DNA of 5,101 bases from Acidobacteriaceae bacterium (GTDB lineage Bacteria; Acidobacteriota; Terriglobia; Terriglobales; Acidobacteriaceae): positions 4,560 to 9,660 of the forward strand of contig PMBA01000312.1 in assembly GCA_003152795.1 (NCBI GenBank), read 5' to 3'. Position numbers and translations under genes: made by a program. Positions 1-4,132 of the stretch are shown here, piece by piece; position 1 is the stretch's first letter, and each line of letters starts with the position of its first letter. The notes under the pieces were generated by a model, which was not told the origin of the DNA, did no database searches, and worked only from the letters and a program-made list of their open reading frames with translations.

Positions 1-458
1 AGCTTCTCCCACGACAGGGCCACGTCGCGGCCATCGCGGATGACATGTATGATGAGCGCGTTGGGGATGGTCTCCTTGATGCGCGGAATATACAGCAGGT
101 GTTCAGGCGTGGTTTCCGCCCATCGTTCCACACCCTGCTTGCGACACATCTCTTCCATGATGATCCGGAGAAAGTCACCGCCGTTTTCGCACTCCGCCAT
201 GATTCTCGGTTCAATATCAGAGGGCTCAAGGCCAGAACGGCTGTAAAGACGCGTGCTGTACCACGCATCCAGCATGCGACGCTTGTTCCGCGGCTTGCTG
301 AGCGGGCGAAAGCGTGGTTCGAGCAGGGTGAAGATCTGCGACTCCATGCGGTAGACTGCAAAATTCCCTGAAGACAGGAGCATATGGTAGAGCAACGTTG
401 TGCCCGACCGGCTGCAGCCAATCACAAAAACCGGCGCCTTGCTCCTGGCGGTTTTCAT
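1..458 (-). CDS. Sulfotransferase family protein, N-terminal part (cut by left edge)
   Basis: Expected to transfer a sulfuryl group from PAPS to an unidentified acceptor, probably in the cytoplasm because no signal peptide is visible. The frame reads from ATG at 456-458 to the window edge without a stop, giving 152 codons. Residues 9-23 (PVFVIGCSRSGTTLL region) are the 5'-phosphosulfate-binding loop typical of the Sulfotransfer_3-like group. Residues 113-120 (WAETTPEH) match the conserved E/D-x-T-P-x-H segment, and residues 138-150 (HVIRDGRDVALSW) are the 3'-phosphate-binding segment with Arg141 and Ser149. The C-terminal half lies outside the window. It follows the phosphatase gene by 19 bases, so the two are probably co-transcribed. 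No strong Shine-Dalgarno is seen; GTGAGCG overlaps the upstream stop and translational coupling is plausible. No in-frame ATG or GTG lies just upstream. It is clearly homologous to the plus-strand sulfotransferase at 1814. Confidence 0.9.
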   Translation of the reverse strand, partial: MKTARSKAPVFVIGCSRSGTTLLYHMLLSSGNFAVYRMESQIFTLLEPRFRPLSKPRNKRRMLDAWYSTRLYSRSGLEPSDIEPRIMAECENGGDFLRIIMEEMCRKQGVERWAETTPEHLLYIPRIKETIPNALIIHVIRDGRDVALSWEK

Positions 459-477
459 AGATGAAATCGCAAATCGC

Positions 478-1173
478 TCACAGTCCACTCTGCGCGGCGA
501 CCAGTTCGGCCGGCGGACACGGCACCTGTGCGATGGCGGCCGCATCCTCTAAGGAAAACCTGGATTGCTGGACGACTTCCCGGCCATCCTCCCGGCTTAT
601 CGTCCATTTGCCGTCGATTTTCTCCACCATGCTGATGGTTCCCGTGCTCGGGCCCCCCTTCACCGGTACCTTATTCTTGTCGCCGCCCTCGATGATGGTA
701 GTAGCTGCCAGAAGATTCCGGACATGGGTGACCGCCAACACGTACCCATTTGATGAATCCGCCAGGCTCAGCAACTCCGTCAGCCGGTGCGAGTAGCGAC
801 CGTAGAACTGGTAGAACGACTCTCCGCTCGGAGCAGGGAGGTCCGGGCGCTGGTTGAGCAGATTCAAGAAAGGCAGTATGTCCTTCACTCTCTGCCCTCC
901 AAATGCGCCCAGATTCCACGGGCGCAACTCACTCGTTGCCATCACCGGAGCCTTCACACGGCGTCGCAGCACCTCGGCAGTCTGTCGCGCCCGGCGCAAG
1001 TCCGAACAGTAAATGACCTCCACCGGGTACCGGTCGAGCATGTCGGCCGTCTTCGCCGCCTCTTCCAGCCCCTTCTGGTCTAAAGGTACATCCAGCCAGC
1101 TACGCAGTCTCTCGTCCTCTCCAGGACTATTCAGCGGAGTATGTCCATGTCTTACCAAAATCAGTTTGCCCAT
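478..1173 (-). CDS. Histidine phosphatase (phosphoglycerate mutase superfamily)
   Basis: A 231-residue protein of the RHG superfamily, whose members move phosphate through a phosphohistidine intermediate. Residues 5-12 (ILVRHGHT) hold the catalytic Arg8-His9-Gly10. The segment SDLRRARQTA at 57-66 supplies the second phosphate-binding arginine (Arg61). Glu82 in SELRPWNLG is the probable acid/base, and His150 in LAVTHVRNLL is the second active-site histidine, so the catalytic set looks intact. The length suits GpmB- or CobC-like phosphatases rather than cofactor-dependent glycolytic mutase, which is usually longer and has a different insertion. The physiological substrate is unknown. The ATG start is preceded by GGGGAGAG (1183-1190) at good spacing. 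The sulfotransferase gene starts 19 bases after its stop, suggesting the phosphatase acts on a substrate or product of that pathway; this is inference from context only. Confidence 0.92.
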   Translation of the reverse strand: MGKLILVRHGHTPLNSPGEDERLRSWLDVPLDQKGLEEAAKTADMLDRYPVEVIYCSDLRRARQTAEVLRRRVKAPVMATSELRPWNLGAFGGQRVKDILPFLNLLNQRPDLPAPSGESFYQFYGRYSHRLTELLSLADSSNGYVLAVTHVRNLLAATTIIEGGDKNKVPVKGGPSTGTISMVEKIDGKWTISREDGREVVQQSRFSLEDAAAIAQVPCPPAELVAAQSGL

Positions 1174-1182
1174 ATTTGTTTT

Positions 1183-1190
1183 CTCTCCCC
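1183..1190 (-). promoter_or_regulatory. Ribosome binding site of the histidine phosphatase gene
   Basis: GGGGAGAG on the minus strand, 9 bases before the ATG at 1171-1173. It fixes the start of the phosphatase, and it is the strongest Shine-Dalgarno-like sequence I noticed among the genes here. Confidence 0.75.
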
Positions 1191-1198
1191 AGTCTCCG

Positions 1199-1221
1199 GA
1201 ACGGCCGGTTCATAGCCGTTC
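1199..1221. promoter_or_regulatory. Inverted repeat upstream of the phosphatase gene, possible operator or leader hairpin
   Basis: GAACGGC at 1199-1205 and GCCGTTC at 1215-1221 are perfect complements around a 9-base centre. The repeat begins 26 bases upstream of the phosphatase ATG, just beyond its ribosome binding site. The position suits a repressor site over a promoter or a hairpin in the 5' leader. No -10/-35 pair for the minus strand was convincing near it, so its function is inferred from position and symmetry only. Confidence 0.4.
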
Positions 1222-1231
1222 TCGTGGTCAA

Positions 1232-1378
1232 TCAGCGACAGAATGCAAGGAATACGCGCCCTTTGGACGGTATCGCTGCGGGAGGGGAGGGACGATCCCG
1301 CGACGTCCGGAAGCGTTTGACATCAAAGACGACTAATACAATAGACATACTTACAAACAATAGCAAGCTTAGAGCCAT
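1232..1378 (-). CDS. Possible small membrane peptide (48 residues), unconfirmed
   Basis: From the internal ATG at 1376-1378 the minus strand encodes 48 residues. Residues 2-18 (ALSLLLFVSMSIVLVVF) are uninterrupted hydrophobic or small residues, followed by a basic stretch KRFRTSRDR at 21-29, the layout of a single-span membrane peptide with its C-terminus in the cytoplasm. The stop is 58 bases upstream of the phosphatase ATG, on the same strand, so it could be a leader gene of that operon. Against it: there is no proper Shine-Dalgarno (GGCGAA only), no family is recognised, and the frame runs through one copy of a duplicated non-coding element. AT-rich DNA readily yields hydrophobic codons by chance. 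Confidence 0.2.
   Translation of the reverse strand: MALSLLLFVSMSIVLVVFDVKRFRTSRDRPSPPAAIPSKGRVFLAFCR
1317..1342 (+). promoter_or_regulatory. Weak sigma-70-like promoter candidate, plus strand
   Basis: TTGACA at 1317-1322 matches the -35 consensus exactly and TACAAT at 1337-1342 matches five of six -10 positions. The 14-base spacer is shorter than the usual 16-18; the hexamer at 17-base spacing (AATAGA, 1340-1345) is a poor -10. If used, it would give the sulfotransferase operon a leader of roughly 460 bases containing the hairpin series. Confidence 0.25.
1332..1351 (+). repeat. Duplicated intergenic element, copy 1
   Basis: Copy 1 is ACTAATAC joined directly to AATAGACATACT. The same elements recur at 1625-1647 as ACTAGTAC, three extra bases, then the identical 12-mer. 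One mismatch and one 3-base gap separate the copies. A shared regulator site, a duplicated promoter fragment or the scar of an insertion would all fit. Confidence 0.6.
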
Positions 1379-1418
1379 TTCGCCAGCTTTATTACGGGAA
1401 TGTGAATTGAGTGACTTA

Positions 1419-1579
1419 GGGGCCGAACGCCCCGGCATCCGGATGTTTCGAAGCGCAAGAAATTGCATTTCTTCGACTTTGGCGCTGGAATTTTTGCGCC
1501 GATGACTCCGGCCCAACTCGCTCTCGGGTTGCACGCGCGGGAGCCGAAATCCGTCTCCGGACAGCGCCGGAAATCGGCG
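1419..1579. repeat. Cluster of short inverted repeats (possible structured leader or RNA)
   Basis: Five hairpin-capable inverted repeats lie in 161 bases: GGGGC/GCCCC (1419-1433, 5-base loop); AAGAAAT/ATTTCTT (1457-1473, 3-base centre); GGCGC/GCGCC (1481-1500, 10-base loop); CAACTCG/CGGGTTG (1514-1531, 4-base loop, with one G-U pair only if transcribed on the plus strand); and CGCCG/CGGCG (1565-1579, 5-base loop). A weaker GCCT/AGGC pair follows at 1593-1609. In addition GCGCAA (1453-1458) can pair with TTGCGC (1494-1499), which would exclude the second and third hairpins. None is followed by a run of T on the plus strand, so they do not look like terminators. No known RNA family is recognised. 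Confidence 0.4.
1436..1445. repeat. Perfect 10-base palindrome CATCCGGATG
   Basis: CATCCGGATG is fully self-complementary and sits directly after the first hairpin of the intergenic cluster. It could be half of a protein-binding site, though a single 10-base palindrome in 640 bases is only mildly unusual. Confidence 0.3.
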
Positions 1580-1597
1580 TCAAACTGATTTTGCCTA

Positions 1598-1625
1598 TTG
1601 ACTTTAGGCGCCCCTCGAATAAACA
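1598..1625 (+). promoter_or_regulatory. Weak promoter candidate nearer to the sulfotransferase operon
   Basis: TTGACT at 1598-1603 matches five of six -35 positions. At 16-base spacing the -10 position is TAAACA (1620-1625), which matches only three of six. It leads toward the plus-strand sulfotransferase and overlaps copy 2 of the duplicated element, which could be an operator for it. Confidence 0.2.
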
Positions 1626-1647
1626 CTAGTACATAAATAGACATACT
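1625..1647 (+). repeat. Duplicated intergenic element, copy 2
   Basis: Second copy of the element at 1332-1351: ACTAGTAC, ATA, then AATAGACATACT. This copy sits inside a wider inverted repeat, ATAAACA at 1619-1625 and TGTTTAT at 1647-1653, absent around copy 1. It lies about 167 bases upstream of the plus-strand sulfotransferase start. Confidence 0.6.
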
Positions 1648-1801
1648 GTTTATGGACTGCGGGCGGCCGCCGCACAAGTATCGGTAAAAGGATAAGCGTC
1701 AGTCGAGAGTTAGTGATTGTTACAGGACAATGAACGCCACGTTAATTTTTGTTGAAAAAGTGGGACAATAGGGCAGGGAAGTTCGGCAAGGAATCGAGGA
1801 T

Positions 1802-1808
1802 AGGAAAG
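1802..1808 (+). promoter_or_regulatory. Ribosome binding site of the plus-strand sulfotransferase
   Basis: AGGAAAG lies 5 bases before ATG at 1814 (8 bases if the core AGGA is counted). It supports the chosen start, which also places the PAPS loop close to the N-terminus as in the minus-strand paralog. Confidence 0.7.
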
Positions 1809-1813
1809 CAGCG

Positions 1814-2806
1814 ATGGCACGAAAAAATTCACCGGTGTTCGTGATTGGCTGCCACCGGTCTGGTACGGCGCTGCTGTACGACAGCCTGCTCTCAGCCGAC
1901 GGGTTTCCGCTTTATCACGCATCTCCCTACGTCCATACTACCCTGCTTCGAATATGCGGGGACCCATCGATTCGCAGAAATCGTGAGAAGTTGATGCAAC
2001 TCTGGCTGCGCAGCAAGGCCTTCCGGCGAACTGGCCTCGGCGCCGAAGACCTCCGGTCGAAGATTTTAGAGGAATGCAGGAGTGGGGGCGACTTTTTGCG
2101 GATTAACCTGAGCGAACTCGCTCGCCGCGCCGGCGTCCAACGCTGGGCTGTGTATGACTGCGACAACATCATGCACATGCGTACCATCAAACGAGAGGTT
2201 CCCGACGCTCTGTTCGTCCACGTGGTTCGCGATGGCCGGGATGCCGCGCTGTCGATGAAGAAACAGCATGGTGTTCCTCCCCGGTTGTGGGCTGGGGAAC
2301 GAGCTCTTTTTGCGTGGGCGCTGCTTTGGCAATGGACGGTCCGGAAAGGAAGGCATTCTGGGCAGAAGTTTCCCGCCGACTACATCGAGGTAAGCTACGA
2401 AGAGTTGGTTCTCCATCCCGAGAAAACCTTGAGCACGCTGGGAGAGTTTCTGGATCACGATCTCGACTATGGCCGTATCCAGAAGGCTGGCGTTGGGCGG
2501 GTGGCTGCTCCCAACACGGTCTGGAAAGCGGAGCCGGGCGGGGAGGCTTTCAGTCCGGTCAACCGGTGGAAGACCAAACTTTCTCAGCCAGAGATCGCCG
2601 CGCTGGAGGCTCTGATTGGAGACACCCTGGAGGAATTCGGTTACCCGCTAACGACGGACCGCGGGCGTTCTCGCCTGGATCCGACGCTTAGTCTCATGGG
2701 CATCCTTTACCCCCCATATTTCGATGCCAAGCTTTTTCTGCAGTCCAAGACCCTGGTAGGCCGCCTCGCCAAGGGCACTAGGTTGGAACTCGAGGCTCCG
2801 GTCTGA
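1814..2806 (+). CDS. Sulfotransferase family protein, paralog of the minus-strand gene
   Basis: A complete 330-residue PAPS-type sulfotransferase-like protein. Residues 7-21 (PVFVIGCHRSGTALL) form the phosphosulfate-binding loop with Arg15, Ser16, Gly17 and Thr18. Residues 134-148 (FVHVVRDGRDAALSM) form the 3'-phosphate site with Arg139 and Ser147. A YEELVLHPEKTL segment near 195-206 and the VNRWKTKLS segment near 259-267 complete the usual C-terminal fold. It aligns almost without gaps to the other sulfotransferase, including GGDFLRI (91-97) and RW (110-111), so the two arose by duplication. Where the paralog has WAETTPEH, this one has WAVYDCDN (111-118): the conserved T-P pair is lost, implying a changed acceptor or altered activity. 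About 40 residues extend past the usual C-terminal helix. It heads an operon with the small frame 3 bases downstream and the pyruvate-kinase-like gene. No signal peptide or membrane segment is seen. Confidence 0.9.
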   Translation: MARKNSPVFVIGCHRSGTALLYDSLLSADGFPLYHASPYVHTTLLRICGDPSIRRNREKLMQLWLRSKAFRRTGLGAEDLRSKILEECRSGGDFLRINLSELARRAGVQRWAVYDCDNIMHMRTIKREVPDALFVHVVRDGRDAALSMKKQHGVPPRLWAGERALFAWALLWQWTVRKGRHSGQKFPADYIEVSYEELVLHPEKTLSTLGEFLDHDLDYGRIQKAGVGRVAAPNTVWKAEPGGEAFSPVNRWKTKLSQPEIAALEALIGDTLEEFGYPLTTDRGRSRLDPTLSLMGILYPPYFDAKLFLQSKTLVGRLAKGTRLELEAPV

Positions 2807-2809
2807 GCG

Positions 2810-2935
2810 ATGTCTCGAATCGAAAACGTCAATCCAGTAGTACGGCTGATGCAGAGTGCGGCTGACCCAGCCGATCCGGGCGCTGCTTGGGATTTTCCGA
2901 TGGACGACCGGTGGAAAGCGATCGTGGAATGGTGA
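2810..2935 (+). CDS. Small hypothetical protein (41 residues) between sulfotransferase and kinase-like genes
   Basis: The frame opens with ATG three bases after the sulfotransferase stop (TGAGCGATG), a spacing that allows reinitiation by the same ribosome. It encodes 41 residues: a MSRIENVNPVVRLM start, an acidic, alanine- and proline-rich middle (AADPADPGAAWDFP), and a tryptophan-rich end (DDRWKAIVEW). It has no signal peptide, cysteine pair or membrane segment. Its stop overlaps the chosen start of the next gene in ATGGTGA, as is common for coupled genes. The amino-acid content looks protein-like and it fills an otherwise unexplained gap, but no family is recognised and only a distant GAGG (14 bases upstream) serves as ribosome site. 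If read past its TGA it continues for 19 codons to a TGA at 2993-2995, less protein-like (SSRRNRSDES). It may be a true small gene or a decayed fragment. Confidence 0.45.
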   Translation: MSRIENVNPVVRLMQSAADPADPGAAWDFPMDDRWKAIVEW

Positions 2936-4008
2936 GATTGCAAACGAATGTCAGCGATCACGAGCAGTCGGCGCAACAGATCGGACGAGTCATGACGCCT
3001 CCTGTTGAGCGAAATGCTCTTTCCCCAATTGCTACGAAAGTCATCTGCACCGTCGGTCCCGCCTCCCTCAAGCCCAAGGTGATCCGGCGTCTTCAGAAAC
3101 TCGGTGTCAGTCTGTTTCGCATCAACCTTTCGCACACCCCGGTGGAGGCGGTCGGTCCGGCGATTGCTTTCCTGCGGGAGCATTCCAGTGTGTCCATTTG
3201 TCTGGATAGCGAGGGCGCCCAGATCCGGACGGGAAAATTCACCAACGCACCAGCCAAGCTAAAGAAAGACAGCCTCATTCAGGTTCACCGGCATCCCATC
3301 TCGGGGAACGCGCAGAATTTCAACCTCACCCCCCTGGCCACCATCGAACTGTTGGAGTTGGGGGATCTTATCACCATCGACTTTCATGCAGTGGTTGCCG
3401 AGGTTATGGAGATTGAAGGCGACCGGGTGGTTCTGCGCATCCGCCAGGGCGGCCGTGTCGGCACCAACAAAGCCTGCAACGTCCATCGCGAAATCGACCT
3501 GCCTGCAATCACGGCCAAGGACCGCCAGGCGATTGAGATCGGGCGCGCGGCGGGCGTCGATCATTTCGCGCTCTCCTTCGCCAATCGGCCCGAGGATGTT
3601 CAGGAGATGCGGGCGCTGATTGGTCCGGGGATGACGCTGATTTCGAAAATTGAATCCCGCAGCGGTATTGCGAATCTTGACGAGATTGCCCGGTTGTCGG
3701 ACGCAATCCTAATCGATCGTGGCGATCTTTCACGGCAAGTCCCGCTGGAACAGATCCCGGGGCAGCAGAAGGCTATCATCGGTCGGGTTAAAGCCCTCGG
3801 TCGGCCAGTATTCGTCGCCACCAATCTGTTGGAGTCAATGGTCCATTCGCCTGTCCCGACCCTGGCGGAAATCAACGACATCTACAATACGCTGGACGAT
3901 GGTGTCGACGGCCTCGTTCTCGCAGCCGAAACCGCTATTGGCAAGTTCCCCGCGGGATGTGTGGAGATGGTTGTGAAGGTCATCGCCGAGTACGAGCGGA
4001 CCAAGTAG
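2929..4008 (+). CDS. Pyruvate-kinase-like protein lacking the C-terminal domain
   Basis: With ATG at 2929 the protein has 359 residues, against roughly 470 for ordinary bacterial pyruvate kinase. The barrel and lid (A and B) domains are present: TKVICTVGPAS (36-46), RINLSH (64-69), DSEGAQIRTG (93-102), NKACNVHREIDLPAIT (180-195), the catalytic ISKIES (238-243, Lys240 and Glu242), DRGDLS (263-268, Asp266) and ATNLLESM (297-304, Thr298). The chain ends right after the barrel at YERTK, so the regulatory C-terminal domain is absent. Several conserved positions differ: Gln98 replaces the Glu tied to potassium dependence, DTKG is DSEG, PTRAE is PTLAE, SFVR is SFAN and SGETA is AAETA. It may act on an altered substrate or have lost glycolytic activity. 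Start choice: ATG 2929 overlaps the small upstream frame; ATG 2992 (338 residues, preceded by GGACGAG) is a real alternative; TTG 2887 is unlikely. The sulfotransferase operon context argues for a specialised role. Confidence 0.88.
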   Translation: MVRLQTNVSDHEQSAQQIGRVMTPPVERNALSPIATKVICTVGPASLKPKVIRRLQKLGVSLFRINLSHTPVEAVGPAIAFLREHSSVSICLDSEGAQIRTGKFTNAPAKLKKDSLIQVHRHPISGNAQNFNLTPLATIELLELGDLITIDFHAVVAEVMEIEGDRVVLRIRQGGRVGTNKACNVHREIDLPAITAKDRQAIEIGRAAGVDHFALSFANRPEDVQEMRALIGPGMTLISKIESRSGIANLDEIARLSDAILIDRGDLSRQVPLEQIPGQQKAIIGRVKALGRPVFVATNLLESMVHSPVPTLAEINDIYNTLDDGVDGLVLAAETAIGKFPAGCVEMVVKVIAEYERTK

Positions 4009-4132
4009 AGGTGGAGCATGGGCACGTGCAAAACACCCGGATCATCACCTGGGTCAATTTGAAGTGCGCCCGAGTTCCAATGAGCGTTCCCGAAGAGAGG
4101 ATGGATGCACTCTCTTTGCCCAACGTCCTCTT
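4009..4132. other. Convergent intergenic gap
   Basis: This 124-base gap lies between two genes that end toward each other. It contains no recognisable gene and no coding remnant of a pyruvate kinase C-terminal domain. Two weak hairpins are present: ACCCGG (4035-4040) with CCTGGGT (4048-4054), which needs one bulged base, and a longer one at 4091-4118. Confidence 0.6.
4091..4118. terminator. Candidate hairpin terminator between convergent genes
   Basis: AAGAGAG at 4093-4099 pairs perfectly with CTCTCTT at 4110-4116 around a 10-base loop. The stem extends by a G-U and a C-G pair to 4091 and 4118 on the plus strand. The position between two converging stops suits a terminator, but only TTT follows the stem on the plus strand and no T run follows on the minus strand, so efficiency is doubtful. 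Confidence 0.35.

Larger units (their letters stand above)
1174..1813. other. 640-base intergenic region between divergent transcription units
   Basis: This stretch has no recognisable conserved gene. It must hold the promoters of both the minus-strand phosphatase unit and the plus-strand sulfotransferase operon. Its composition is uneven: AT-rich patches near 1330-1370, 1585-1655 and 1705-1770 alternate with GC-rich, hairpin-forming sequence at 1419-1579. Within it I see a 23-base inverted repeat near the phosphatase, a perfect TTGACA at 1317-1322, a duplicated element (1332-1351 and 1625-1647), five or more short inverted repeats, and a possible 48-codon membrane-peptide frame on the minus strand. 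The longer minus-strand frames of about 100 codons here (1232-1534 and 1369-1677) have no good ribosome binding site and resemble no family I recognise. Confidence 0.7.

Noticed and set aside
45..371. Plus-strand frames over the left sulfotransferase
   Set aside because: They lie antisense to a frame with both PAPS-binding motifs intact and show no family features of their own.
1419..1433. GGGGC/GCCCC hairpin as an intrinsic terminator
   Set aside because: There is no T run on either side and it lies between divergent genes, where no transcript is expected to end.
1332..1647. CRISPR array
   Set aside because: Only two imperfect copies are present, about 290 bases apart, with no regular spacers and no cas-like gene.
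1752..1770. TTGAAA and ACAATA as a sigma-70 promoter
   Set aside because: The spacing is only 7 bases, far below the workable range.
1761..1775. Sigma-54-like element (TGGGAC...GGC) ahead of the sulfotransferase operon
   Set aside because: The GG to GC spacing is off by one base and the TTGC half is absent.
1710..1922. Minus-strand 70-codon frame crossing the start of the plus-strand sulfotransferase
   Set aside because: It overlaps the PAPS-loop coding sequence, lacks a ribosome binding site and has no recognisable motif.
2887..2928. TTG at 2887 as the start of the pyruvate-kinase-like gene
   Set aside because: It would add 14 residues unlike any pyruvate kinase N-terminus and overlap the small upstream frame by about 49 bases; ATG 2929 or 2992 is more economical.
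4009..4132. A frameshifted pyruvate kinase C-terminal domain downstream of the stop
   Set aside because: The gap is too short for that domain of about 120 residues and no matching motif is seen in any frame.
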